From assembly GCA_039545295.1 (NCBI GenBank), contig BCIK01000012.1, positions 186,001 to 250,000 on the forward strand: a stretch of DNA of 64,000 nucleotides. Reading direction: 5' to 3'. The translations under genes were made by a program, and so were the position numbers. Of the stretch, positions 12,201 to 23,623 are shown in pieces. Position 1 is the stretch's first letter. Each line of letters begins with the position of its first letter. The DNA is from Udeniomyces pyricola (taxonomy: Eukaryota > Basidiomycota > Tremellomycetes > Cystofilobasidiales > Mrakiaceae). A model generated the notes under the pieces. It searched no databases. It saw only the letters and a program-made list of their open reading frames with translations, and was not told the DNA's origin.

Positions 12201-13394
12201 CAGTCAATTTTGGAAATAAGATGGCCCTAGGAAACGTGCCTGGCGACATCAAGTCGGGACGACCTACCAGAGTTCGGACCCATGCGAGTGCGAGACGTGC
12301 GATTTGAGATCGGCCCAGCCAGAGGCGATAAAGTCGCAGGTCTTGTTGGGGCAGTTGAATCGAAGGAGAAGAAGCGAGTCTTCCATCTGTAGAAGCCACA
12401 CGTGCACGTATCAGAATACACGTCCAACCTGAACGACGTGCTAGATGCGACCAGTCCAGAGAAGATTGGCAAGGACGCACCATTTCCGGGTTTTCAAACA
12501 TGATGTTGAGCCGATCGTCCGTGAAGGCAGTTCGCGGGAGTTGATCGTACGGAACGTCGGCAGACGTCGTGAAGATGAGGTCCGGGCATTCGGTCTGACG
12601 AATATCCGAGAGAGAGAGACCAGATACGGCGACGAGGTCGATAGTGAGCAATCCTGAGTCTGATGAAAAGTCGGCGACAGAGTCGAGAGCAAAAGACGCT
12701 TGTCGCGGTAGGATAAACTCACCTTGCAGTACGTGCACTCCTTTCGCTTGTAGAGGGCCCGAAGCCTGAGCGCGCAGACATGACAGGTTCGCTGTTCGGT
12801 AACGATGAGACAGGGGTTTCACACGACAAGGCGAGGTGGGACAACGATACGACACGTTCGAGTCGGTGATCGGCGACTCTTGTCAGCGCGAGGAGGACGA
12901 GGGAAAGCAACGACGTCAAAGACCAAGCCATGTTGGACGACATCAAACGTACGTGGTCACAGACTCCGACGCTGAAGAACTTGATTTCCTCGGCACAGAT
13001 GAAGCAAATCTCCTCCTCCTCGACTTGGGCGTCATCCTCGGCGGAACTGGCTCCGGATGGGGTTGACGATTGGAGCTGCTGCTGGGACTGGAGCAAACGA
13101 TGACGCACCAAGAGGCATCGAACCCAACAGCCAGAACGGAGGTCAGTTTAGAGCACCTTTTTTTTTTCTCATTCTTTCTTTTGGAAGGAGCCATGTGGAG
13201 ATCCTTGGGATCAACGTTGGGCTTGGTTAGATGCGTACGTTGGTATGCGAGGACGAACCGCGTGAGAGCGGGGGTCGAGAGTCGGCGGACGAAGCAGAAG
13301 GGGAGGTCGGGGCGGGGGNAGCTGGGGNTAGCCCTCCGGCTCGTCCTCCCTCGGCGGTAAGCTGGCCAGAGAACTGGGATCTGCGGGCGGGCAT
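9273..13394 (-). CDS. HEL2: RING E3 ubiquitin ligase Hel2 (ZNF598), ribosome quality control
   Basis: Hel2/ZNF598 detects collided ribosomes and ubiquitinates 40S proteins. At least thirteen exons chain in phase. Exon 1 begins MPARRSQFSGQLTAEGG at 13394 and ends SRGSSSHTN before a GTACGC donor. The RING is split over two exons: ICFICAEEIKFFSVGVCDH and RTCHVCALRLRALYKRKECT. Then come an exon ending IMFENPEM and C2H2-type segments: FNCPNKTCDFIASGWADLKS, LCTLCIRQKKIFSHEHECYP, and CHFCHECFFAEDELYQHMKK with DCFICKRNGVRDL. Two microexons follow, 22 nt (11651-11672, FNDYNQL) and 14 nt (11538-11551, EGHFK), before the next C2H2 unit (PCYAPTCLEKKFVVFTSDLD). The rest is low complexity with short NEFPSLAP, NYPSLG and TFPSLG motifs and a basic KKKGKGKGRELLFQI end, as usual for the family. 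Length is about 850 residues by rough exon sum. Two Ns fall in exon 1. Confidence 0.9.
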
Positions 13395-14027
13395 GGATGG
13401 GAGGGAGATTGGGAGAGGGACGAAGGATGAAAAGTTGGGAGAACCGATGTGGGGAGGGAGAGAAGGAGGTAGCTGAGAGTATATGCAGGGTCGAATTGAA
13501 GCGGATGGAAGAGACGCCTGGCGCGATGCTGGGACAGGCTGGGATGGATATCGGATCGAGGGGGAGCGCGCTGGGGAGCTCTCATCATCATCATCATCAT
13601 CATCAGCCTATTGCTCTGTTGCCCTATTGTTCTATTGCCCTATTGATCCACTATGGTCCTATTGTCCTATCATTCTATTGCCATATTGATCCACTGTACT
13701 AGTATACGTTGCGCCAAATCTCATGCCAGATCTCAAGGATGCGACATGCTGATTTTGATCAAAGGCCACAGGCTACCCACCGGCCACCAGCTTTACATAT
13801 ATATAGTTGACTCCAGCTGCCAGTGGTAAGGCAAAAACCGACATGATCGGGGTTGTACACGGAGACACTGGAAGGAAGCGCCACCGGAGCAAGCCATAGG
13901 CTGGGTCGAAGGAAGCCACATCGCCCTGCCATGGCCTTCCAAGGGGAGAGCCATGGCAGATGCCAAGTGGAGAGTGGGAGGGGTGGGTAGAAGTAGGAGG
14001 AGCGGTGGAAGGAGGAAACCCCTGACA
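13395..14027. other. Intergenic region between HEL2 start and U2-like RNA gene
   Basis: No gene was recognised. It holds a short CAT trinucleotide tract near 13586-13607 and imperfect CCTATTG-type repeats at about 13615-13690. It should contain the HEL2 promoter and the 3' flank of the U2-like gene, since both are transcribed leftward. Confidence 0.5.
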
Positions 14028-14207
14028 ACACAAGACTGGAATGCAGCGCCAAGGTCATCGTGCCGGGTCGCCCGTGCAAGCAGAGGAGCGATCCGACGGG
14101 CAAGGCAAAAAGTGCAAAACCAGATACGCTCGCGTAGAGCGTATAAAATCGGTTAAGATTTTGAGAACAATGCTACACATGATCTAAGCCAAAAGGCCAG
14201 AGAGGAT
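14028..14207 (-). ncRNA. U2 spliceosomal snRNA-like gene (variant or pseudogene)
   Basis: On the minus strand the segment starting at 14207 reads like the 5' end of U2: CTGGCCTTTTGGCTTAGATC, then GTGTAGCATTGTTCT. A hairpin AAAATC/GATTTT stands where stem IIa belongs, and a perfect 8-bp hairpin ATACGCTC/GAGCGTAT where IIb belongs. Then come a U-rich single-stranded stretch (CACTTTTTGCC) in the Sm-site position, a stem III-like GCCCGT/ACGGGC pair, and a stem IV-like loop GGCGCTGCATTCCAG resembling the U2B'' loop. The length, about 180 nt, matches the family. Oddities: the branch-point-recognition element is GTAGCA instead of GUAGUA, one base is missing just after it, and the Sm-like site departs from the AUUUUUGR pattern. 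It may be a working lineage-specific U2, one of several copies, or a diverged pseudogene. The 3' end is approximate. Confidence 0.68.
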
Positions 14208-14244
14208 GAGGGAGAAGAAGACAGAGGCGAGGTTTCGAAAGAAA

Positions 14245-14250
14245 CTTATA
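14245..14250 (-). promoter_or_regulatory. TATA-like box upstream of the U2-like gene
   Basis: Minus-strand TATAAG lies about 40 bases upstream of the inferred U2 5' end at 14207, a plausible distance for a TATA box. The assignment rests only on motif and spacing. Confidence 0.3.
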
Positions 14251-15282
14251 GGGTGGCGGAGGGGAGGGAACGGTGGTTTCGACAAGATCGTGACCCGTTG
14301 GCCAGACGATGGCAACATACACGTCACCGTGAACGGCTCACAGCAGAGACTAACATATATACGTACACAAGCGTCGAGTGGGCAGAATTAGTGGATCAGG
14401 GTGGGTACGTCGACCAAACACAAAGCCAAGCCCGGAGTTTGAACCGCCGTTACTGCGCGCGTCAGATGTCAATCGATTTGTATCTTAATGTCACAGAACG
14501 CTGTCTCCGTATCCAACTGGCCACAGACCTGCACAGGGCAACTTTACTAGTTCAGTTTCATCGTCTTTCTCTTTCGATACGTCGGGAACGTAAACTACAA
14601 TCATCTGAACATCGCTCGGAAAATGCAACGATAGTAGCGTGCGCGAGGCCAAACAGAGATCCAAAGGGAGGGGGGGGGGGNGCAAGAGGGTAGTTGACAG
14701 AGATCAGTTGAAAAGTAAATTCTACGAACGACTTCAGGAAGACGACAGCAAGGGCTAGGGCTGGATGGCTCGACTATAAGAAGACGAAGACGAAGGAAGG
14801 AAGAGTGGGTGGGAATGTGAACGGGATGCAAAGAAAAGGGATTGAGCTCGTTGGACGGACGGACGCCGGAACGAGGGTGAACGGAGAGGAAACCCCGAGA
14901 AGATTGGGAAGGGGGNGGGGAGGGGGGGGGGAAGCAAAAGCAAGAAATGGGAAAAATGGCCGAGGAAATGAAAAGAGCGAGACAAGGGTCAAGAAAGGTG
15001 GAAGGAGCAGGGAAGAGCAGGGAAATGCGCAATAGAAAATGATTGGATTGAAATGAGAACGAAAAGAAGAGTGTTGAAAAGAAGAACAAGAAGAGAAAAC
15101 GAAGCGAAGCGAACCGGGAAGGATTTAGGGCAAACAACCAAACAAGAGAAAGGAAAAGAAGAAGATAGCATGAAAAGGCAAGAAGATGAACATCCAAGAA
15201 AGGGAGTAAAAGGGAAGCAAACAAGGATGAATGGGTTTTGATGGATTGGTCTCTGTGTGTATGTGTGCAAAGATCATTTCCA
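14251..15282. other. Intergenic region between U2-like gene and ERG3 stop
   Basis: Purine-rich on the plus strand, with poly-G runs and Ns at 14681 and 14916. No reading frame with family-like features was seen on either strand. Confidence 0.5.
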
Positions 15283-16695
15283 TCAATCGAGTTTCTTGTT
15301 CGATTCGCCTTTGGCGGCGGCGATAGCTTTCTGGGCTTCGATCAACGGGTCGAGCTCTGAGGCGGGTTGACGGTATGAGCCGCCCATGCGATCCGAAAAC
15401 GTAAAGTACTACACGAAAGGAAAGAGAAGGAAAAAAAAGGCCAGAAGAGGACAAAAAGGAGGTTCAGCTTCAAGATCAACGACTGAAGAAAAAAAAGAAG
15501 AAGAAAAAGAGAAGACAGATAAGGCACGTACCTGGCCGTAGTTGCAGGTGAAGTAGAGGTGGTGAAGGGTGTGGTGGGCTGGGCCGTTAACGACCTTTTC
15601 CAGGAAATGTCCGGTGATCATGTCCGAATCATGAATCTGGTATCGACACGAAACGTCATAGGAACGAGAGAGGTCGATAGCAAGAGGGAGAAAACGCGTA
15701 AGGGGGTTAGGTCAAACTGGAAGTCATAAGACAAAGTTGAAGGTAGCCACACTGAGCGAGAGTTGAAAAGGGCGCTCACAAAGATGCTCCAGGCATTGAC
15801 AAACGTAAAGAGGGCAACGTAAAGCTTCTTGTGCAAAGGAAAGATCATGGGGAAGATGTGGTATGGGAGAGATTGGGCGTAGCCGTCGATGGGGTGGAAG
15901 GCGTGCGAAGCAAAAGGAGTTGGGACTGGTGGAGGACAGAGTCGAGAGACGCGTCAGGATGAATGTTCTCTCTGGCTTGCTGATCGTTAACCTTGAGCGA
16001 TAACCGAACGGGCGAGAAGTCTACTCACCAATCCACTTGTGATGCGGCTTGTGAACGTGCTTGTAGAGACGCGGGTGGTGCTCGATTCGGTGAACCCAGT
16101 AGATACCAAAGTCCGTGAACGTCAAGAACATCACGACGCTCGCCGCCGCGTATGCCCATCCGTAGTCTGAGATCTTATCGTAAAACTGGCCACCTCCCCG
16201 AACCTCGATGACGAACCACGGGACCGTCATCACAGTCAACCATGGGAACGCCGAGAGGGAGTGCTTGATTTCCTTGGAGACTTGGTCCTTGAGGTACCGC
16301 GGATGCTTCTTCATCTCATGATTGAAGATGAAGTAGTAGGAGAAACCGGCCATGGCAAAGTACATGGCGTGGATGCCTACGTAGACCATGAGGCAGAGCG
16401 AGAGGAACTGCCGGGGCATGTAGTCGCGTGGCCAGGCGGAGGTAAGGGCGGCGTCGGCGAGCGAGAGCGAGGGTAGCGGGGGATGTGGGATGTACTGAAG
16501 AAGGGAGGACGTGATGGAAGATGAAGTTGATGAGACCACTGCCGATGCTGTCGCCGTGGAGCCAGCGAGCGTAGTGTTGACAGCGTTTGCGGCTTGAGAC
16601 GCTAGCAGCGACGGGAGAAACGAGCTTGCAGGGAGAAGCGCGGCGTAGGCCCGGTCAAAGACGTAGTCATCGGCGACCTCGAGAAAGTATTCCAT
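15283..16695 (-). CDS. ERG3: Delta-7-sterol C5(6)-desaturase
   Basis: Erg3 introduces the C5-C6 double bond late in ergosterol synthesis in the ER membrane. Four exons join in phase to about 350 residues, the normal size. Exon 1 starts [20 protein letters not shown] at 16695 and contains several hydrophobic segments. The three histidine boxes of the fatty-acid hydroxylase superfamily are present: HRIEHH and HKPHH near the end of exon 1, and HHTLHH in exon 3, followed by [20 protein letters not shown]. The C-terminus is a charged Ala/Lys-rich tail ending ESNKKLD with TGA at 15285-15283. No frameshift or missing box was seen. ERG1, another ergosterol gene, lies about 22 kb to the right on the same strand. 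Identity is firm; substrate assignment follows the family. Confidence 0.95.
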
Positions 16696-17863
16696 ATTGA
16701 ACGGCGGTGGGTCAGGGGTCTGTGTGAGAGGAGAGTATAAGGCTAGTATCTAGAGTGGACTATTCGTTGACAATGAAGATGATATCGAACAACCGTCGAA
16801 ACGCGAAGGAAGGTCAGTCAGCTTAGGGCCCAAGCGACGGCGGGAGATGTGGCGAAACCAACTTGGCGGCGGAAACCCAAGGTGGACCGTTGCGTACGCA
16901 CGGGGGATGAACTATAGTGAAGAAAGCTCTGCTACGAGTCGGATTGAGATGGGTAGTTTGAGTGGAGTGAACCTGAATGACAAGATAAGTATAGTCAGGG
17001 TAATAGGTGAGCGAGCAAGCAATCAGGGGAAAATGAGGTATGAAGAGAAGATCCTTGCCGGCATCGGCGGCCGTGTGACCGCACGCATCAACACGGGGGG
17101 AGGGCATGAGAGGTTGGGTTGGTGACGGTGTCAGACTTACGAACAGGTAGTTTTGGAACACCACTGATCGGAGGGGAGTGTAGGAGGTAGTGGTTGTAGT
17201 CGTGAGACAGACGGTGGTGATGGGAGGATGAAGGAGCGTGGGTGTTGACTGGGCGAGGAAAGGAGAGGGGTTGAAGTGGGGAAAGTCGCGTTGGGAAGAA
17301 GATCATTCGACTTTCGGCCAATCCAGTTGAATCCAGACGTTTGATTCCTCCCCGGTCCCGTTTGATGCACAGCTTTTATACCGGCCGTTGGAATTTTGAT
17401 AATCTGATCGTCTTGTCTGATCCATATCGGTCTGTCGTACAATCTCATCCTTTCTTTGAAACTTTTATGTATCGGCCGGTCCGCCCTCCAGCGTGAACCA
17501 ATCACACATCGGTACAACCTGCCCTATCATTTATCTGTATGAAGCGAAAGGAAACATACACACAATCTCGTCCACGAGAAAAAAACACAAGGAAGGAAAA
17601 GAAGGAGAAAAAAAAAGAACGAACAGAAAGACGGCGCACGCACTCGTACACAGGTGAAAGAAAAGCATATCAAACGAAAAGCGAAAGAAAAAAACTAAAA
17701 TGCCAGTCTCTTAACACCCTGATTCGTGCTCCAATTTTACTTTTATTTTTGGCTCCCGACCCCCCCCCCCTGATCGATATCATTCCTCTTTCCGCTCTGT
17801 CTCGATTAATCCTTCCTCTTCATGTTCTGAAACGCTTCCCTCTCTCTTCCCTCTGACTCGTTC
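16696..17863. other. ERG3 upstream / HOM3 downstream intergenic region
   Basis: About 1.2 kb without a supported gene. A good minus-strand donor (GTAAGT near 17144) and several polypyrimidine/AG signals suggest a possible spliced ERG3 5' leader, but no exon could be fixed. The part nearest HOM3 is A-rich (17539-17700). Confidence 0.4.
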
Positions 17864-20694
17864 TTACACAACCGCTGCTGGGGGCTGGGTCAAACACCGG
17901 TTGTGAACCAGGTTGAGCGCTTTGATGGCGTCTTTGGCCTCGATGACTATCACAGCACAGGTGACAGGAAAAACAAACGGAACTCAATCAACATCCCACC
18001 TTGCTAGAGCCAAAGCCAAAAAAAACCTGATCAAGAAAAAGGGCGGAAGACTCACCACACGAGATGTTGATCTCAGAGGCGCCTTGAGAGATCATTTCGA
18101 TGTTGATGTGGCCATCGGCGAGGGTGGTGAACATGCGACCCGAGATACCAACCTAGAGAAACGTGAACAGACACATCCAACAGAAGATCAGCCACGTGAG
18201 CTCATCGATGGACTTAGCAAACACGTTCAGGGGACATCCCATCAAAACGCACCATGTTCTGGAGGCGACCGACGAGGGACAGGATAACCATGTCGCGCAA
18301 CACAGTGACCTAGAGGAAGCAACGTGGCAGAGGTCATCTGATCAGCGGGCGTGTTGACATGCCGAGAGGGACCCTGAGATGAGGGAACGACGCCCTCGAG
18401 TGAGGACCGCCGCCGGCATGAAAGGTGTAACTCACCGTGCCAATTTTGCGGAGCTCCTTGACCATGCGTTCAATGTCCTTGCGCATGAGATCGGCATGAA
18501 TCGCCATCGAGACGTGGACTTCGCTCGTCGAGATGAGGTCGACGATGACGCCGAACCGATCAAGCGTGCCAAAGATGCGGGCGAGGAACCCATGCGAGAT
18601 GGTCTTTCGATTCGAGTGAATGTTGATGACGATGATCGAGTCCTTGATCGTCACCGCCGTCGGAAGATGCTCCGGGAACTTTTTGAGTGGGCGCGGAGCA
18701 ACCTGCGCGCCAGTGCCGCCCTCGCCTTCAATGGCCGCTTCCGGCTCGGGGTAGATGACAGTCCCACTGCCAAGTGGGTTCTCGACATTCTTGATGCGAA
18801 TCGGGATGGACGCCCGGATGACCTGCTCCATCGTGAACGGGTGAATGACCTCACTACCGTAGTAGGTAAGCTCGGCTGCCTCGTCGGGGGTGATGATAGG
18901 GATGAGTCGGGCAGTCGGAACCTTGCGTGGGTCGGCGGAGAAGATACCGTCGACCTCCTTCCAGATTTGAAGCTCAGCGGCCTTCAAGCCAACGGCGATG
19001 AGCGCCGCACAAAGATCGGTGTAACCACGGCCGACCTGCTTGAGAAGTGAGCCCGGGACGACGCCAAAGTAACCTGATGATCGATGCGAGACAGAAGAGA
19101 AACCGGAACATCCTTAGCATTCCAACTTGGGAGTCAAGAGGAGGAACCTGAGACGCATGAACAAAAGACTCACCAGTGACAACGGGAACTCTCTCTCCGC
19201 ACGCGAGCAGCCGCTCGCCCATCTGCTTGGCGAGGCGATCGTAAAAGTCTTGGCCAAGGTTGAACTCCTCTCCCGGCTCGAGCTCGGACTCGACATCGCT
19301 ACCGTCCTCGGCGAGCGATGCCTGGACGATGTGCTCGAACGAGACGAGTTCCGAGTCGATACCTTTGTCTCGAAGAGCGGCCGCGACAATCTTGCACGAG
19401 AGTCGCTCGCCGATACCAATGATGGAGTCCTTCGATCGATCCGAGATTTCATCGATGATCTGAAAGGAGTGGGAGAAGAGACCAAGACGATGTCAGGAAG
19501 CAAATGGAGAGGGAAACGAGATTGTCAGTATCGTTCCTTCAATCAACACCAGAATCAACTGCTCTGGCCGAAGCGCTGCCAAAACATCTAAATCTGGTCC
19601 TCACCTGAGCGGCATACAAAAAGCTCCTCAAACCCTCGCAGTCGTTCTCAATCTCGGCAAGGAGCTCGTCGAGAAGATCCTCATCCTGGACAACTTCGCG
19701 AGCGGCGACCGAGTGATCGTGTCGGATTTGGTCGACCGTGTCGTGAAAGGACGGAGCTGATGGTTGCTTAGTGGCCGGGTTCGAGGATGAAGCTTCCGGT
19801 AGCGATGAGACGGACGACGAGAGGGAGTTGCAGGCTGACAATGGTACGAATGGCGAGGGGGAGCTTGACCTCGAGCCTCCACCAGTGCTGCTTTGTCTGA
19901 GTCGCCGGGGAACACCACCGTTGCTGTCCGACCGACCGACAGGGGACGGGTCCTTGAGGTCGCTCGAGCTCATGCTCAGACCGGCGAGACCACCCCTGCT
20001 GTCCCAGATGCCGGACGGGTTCCGACTAAGGCCCTCGCGGGGGGTCGGGGCGTAGCTCGGAACGAGGTTGTGCGTCGCGGGTGTGGAACGAGCTTCGGCT
20101 GCCGCTTTGAGAAGAAGATTGGTCGTGCCGGTCGCCTTGGACGCACCCGAGCGGGCGGAGCAAACGACGGCGACACGGTTGCCTTGGTTGATGTAAGAAC
20201 TAGAGGGGATGGAGTTGGAAATGACCGTTGGAAGCAACAGAAGACAGTAGTCAAATACGTGGCCTTGTATATGGGACTTGACCAAATGTCAGAAGGAAAG
20301 GATTTATTGTGAGAGTGGAGGGCTAGCAGGGATGCATCAACGAGGCACGGCAGGTAGGTAGGTCAAGGCAAGGGATGGAGAGAGGTTGCGGACTCGAAAG
20401 CCGACGAAGAGCAACGCCGGGGGAAAGAAGGAGATGGTCTCCCTTCTCTCTGCTCGCAAACCTCCTAGCACAACGCCTCGTTGGCCCTAAGCCGCATGGA
20501 TTCAAGGGTGGGAAGGTGGTCCGGGTCATTCATACTTACGGGATGATAGTCTCGGTAATGGTCGACAGGAACTTGCCGACGCTCGTGCCGCCGTACTTCT
20601 GGATGACCCAACTAGCATCGGGGGGGTTGCCGAGCAGGGAGGCACCGGAGGAGGCATCCGTCGGACTCGAAGGTGATGGCGAAGAAGTAGTCAT
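17864..20694 (-). CDS. HOM3: Aspartokinase with C-terminal ACT domains
   Basis: Hom3 phosphorylates aspartate, the first step toward threonine, methionine and isoleucine, and is feedback-inhibited by threonine through its ACT domains. The protein starts at 20694 (MTTSSPSPSSPTD) and reaches WVIQKYGGTSVGKF, the kinase nucleotide-binding motif. VAVVCSARSGASKATGTTNL follows, then IIDEISDRSKDSIIGIGERL, GYFGVVPGSLLKQVGRGYTD and LQIWKEVDGIFSADPRKVP with ELTYYGSEVIHPFTMEQVIR, all characteristic. The ACT region includes IVINIHSNRKTISHGFLARI and ISTSEVHVSMAI, then MFTTLADGHINIEMISQGAS. The last exon ends LTQPPAAVV with TAA at 17866-17864. A Ser/Gly-rich insertion of roughly 100 residues (about 20040-19765) interrupts the N-terminal catalytic region, compared with the compact yeast enzyme. 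Confidence 0.95.
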
Positions 20695-21621
20695 TGAGTG
20701 AAGCAGACGTTGGTGATCTGAGGTGAAGTAGAGCTAAGTAGAGCAAGAAGCTGTGACGATGATAGATATGGGGAAGAGGGAGGGTTGTATTTTGGGGGGG
20801 GGGAAGACAGATACAATGGTTTGAGAAAGGACAAGCAGCGAAAGGAGGGAAGGGTAAATTACGACCAAAAGATCAAATCATTTGACTTTGCATGAGATAT
20901 GACTCGTCACTCAGTACTCGATCGTAAACCACAATCAAGGGCTGTGATTAGCTGTGCCTGGCTCACCAGATCCATTATTTCATTATGATCACTGTTTGGT
21001 GAACAGCGCCTGTTCGACGCCTTGATGCGCGTGTACCTTGATATTTCTCTTACAGACATGCAGTATTCGACTTACTTCTGCATCCTGCTTCATCGTGGTG
21101 ATACAGCCGGCGCATGTAGTTAGTAGCTGATGATCGATGATTGTACAGTATCTAGTAGTTATAGACAAAACTACCCATGATCAGACTTGATCAGTTCTTG
21201 ATGCGGATTGTGGAATACCTCCTGATATTGCGAACTAACAACTGGAAGACTCTGCATCGGATAGATCAAAGAAAGGTGCTGTACAAGTCTATGCAGAGCC
21301 ACGGGATATCTTGGAGACATGGTAAGATAGATACGGTAAAGTCCCCGGAGAAGCAGAGAGCCGAGTTCTAATTCTATGTCGAAGGGATAAGAGTTCGTAG
21401 ATATTATCTAGGAGACAGAGTCCGTTGCCATGGACAGCAGCTGAGATGGTACGATTGAGAAGAAGATGGATATATATAGACCAAGGACGAGGATAGGAGG
21501 GGAGCAAAACCGGGTGCACAACTAATGGACGAGAGACAGAAAAGATTAGACGACAGATAGAAAAGGAGATCCGAGATGAGATGCGAGAGGAAAGGGTAGA
21601 TGAGATTTGGTTGAGAATATG
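20695..21621. other. Intergenic region between HOM3 start and protease stop
   Basis: About 930 bases with no supported coding region or RNA gene. It includes a poly-G run near 20797-20803 and AT-richer sequence at 20900-21250. It presumably carries the HOM3 promoter and the protease 3' end. Confidence 0.5.
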
Positions 21622-23623
21622 TTAGGCCTTGTTGGCAAATCCGACTCGAGCCTGTCCGACATCAAAGATGGAGTAGACGTTGGACATGAAGACGTCTCCG
21701 ACGAGGGCGGTCGAGCTGCCAAAGTCGTCGCTTCCAAGAACGGATCCGACACACTGGTTGGAACCATACGAAACGGATCCGAGCGAGAGCGAAGAGGCGG
21801 GGATAGTGAAGTAGCCTGAGTGAGATAAACGCAACAAAAAGATGGATCAGAAAACATCGCCACCAGAGAAGATCGGCAAACTGAACGCTTCGTTGAAGCT
21901 CTCCCTCTTCCCTCCCCTCTTCCCATCTCCAAGTCTACGGTCAAAAAAATTGACTCACTACCACCGAAGTTGAGGCTGACACCCTTGGTGTTGGAGCAAG
22001 GGAAGAGGTAGTAGCCATCGTACTGAGATCCGTACTTGGCGCTCATCGGCGAGGAGCCCGGGATAGCAGCATAGATCGCAGCCGCGGTCGCGGTGGGGAA
22101 GTAGGCAAGGGTCGTTCCCGAGTCGATGATAGCTCGGTTGGTCGCGGTGGAAACGGACGTCGATCCGACTTGGATACCATTGAGAGCAATGGTCCAGTAG
22201 GCTTGCTGAGTAACGGGGGAGTAGGTGATGCCGCCAGTGTACTTGCTGCTATCGATGCCTCCGAGGTCTGGACACAAGATCATATATGGCGAGTAGCATG
22301 GTTAGTTGGTGTCGACAAGGGAGAGAAGTATCTCACAGCTCGACACTCAGTTGATCCAACTACTCACTAAGCTGAGAGCCGCTTTCAGAGAGGTAGAATG
22401 TGAAGACGGGCGAAGAGACCTTGCCCTGGCTAACCAAGGTTTCTGCAAGAAAGACAGATATCTTGAGCATCAGCTAAATGCTCTGCTACAAGTTGCAGGA
22501 GACACGTTGTGGCTGATATATCAAAGAAAATCTTGTTACTTACGAAAGAAGGGGTTGCCGCCGAGGTTCGAGAGCGCCTTGAAACCCATTCCAAGAATGC
22601 CATCGGCCGGGAAGCCGGGACCAGCAAACGACGAGGCCATAGTGGTAGCAGCACTGAAGTACTGGTTGGAAGCAGTCAAACCGGCGACCGAGACCTGAAT
22701 CCAGATATGCAAGGAAGCACAGCCAAGCATCGTTAGCACCTGCTTCATTGAGGAAAGAGGAATTGACTAAGTGTATTACTCACGTTATCCGTCCAGACAC
22801 CTCCCGAGGAACTCGAGCCATCTCCATAAGAGATGCTGAACGAGCCGGATTGCTGCTTGCCAGTCGAGGACTTGGTGTACTGTAGAGGGCCGATAGTGAT
22901 AACGTCGTCAGCTTGGGCTTGAGGTACAAGACCCGAATGAGCTTGTGCGTGGAATCGACATACCTTGTTGTGGCCGACGCATCCGCCAGTAGTGCATGAC
23001 GCAGCCGGAACGAAGAGGTCGGACGATCCAGTGTCGAAATCGATGTTGAAGGACTGCCCTCCGATCGTGATGGGACCTAGTGATAGAACAGAAGAACAAC
23101 ATCAGAGAATTGACTGGGAGTTAATGTTTGCACTCCAACGAAAAGGATCGATACAATTTAGTCTGCGATGTCCGATCATAACTCACCATACCACAAAGTC
23201 TCGCTGGAGTCCGTCAGTCCTTCGCTACCAACGGCCCTCTTCTCGACGGGAAGAGTGGAGTTGGCAGCGCCATATTTCCTATGAGATTGGGGTAAGTAAG
23301 ATAAGCAATTTAAAACAAACTAGTCAGTACCTGCTCGCTTGGGTATCCATTTCCCAGCTTCGGCTAAAGGAAGCAGACAAGTACCTTTGGGCCCTAGCCC
23401 GCGTCGAGATCAGCCAGTCGAGGTTCACGACCGTGCTGCTGTCGGTAAGATGACCAGCAAGCTTCGTGAGGGGGATCACGACACCTGGGGTCGAAACCAA
23501 GGGAACCGTAGCTCGCTCCTCGACGGCGATGGGGTTCGGTCGGGTAGCCGGTCGGAAAGGAGCAGGTGATGCTTGAGAGAGAGTGATGAGCGTCGAGAGG
23601 AGGAGAGCAGAGGATCCAATCAT
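21622..23623 (-). CDS. Secreted pepsin-like aspartic protease (family A1)
   Basis: The predicted product begins at 23623 with a signal peptide (MIGSSALLLSTLITLSQASP) and a propeptide containing basic residues near VEKR. Two catalytic Asp motifs are visible in separate exons: IDFDTGSSDLFVP and RAIIDSGTTLAYFP. Between them are SFSISYGDGSSSSGG, corresponding to the flap region, and FPADGILGMGFKALSN. Cysteine pairs CTTGGC and YLFPC...NQC are in the expected places. The last exon ends with the usual SNVYSIFDVGQARVGFANKA and the stop at 21622. Size, about 400 residues, suits an extracellular or vacuolar polyporopepsin-type protease. The signal peptide and lack of an obvious C-terminal membrane segment or GPI signal favour secretion. 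Exact substrate is unknown. Confidence 0.92.

Noticed and set aside
13759..14103. Minus-strand open frames over the U2-like gene (MPVGSLLCLHGRPG...)
   Set aside because: They overlap the structured RNA, have no family features and are explained by chance openness.
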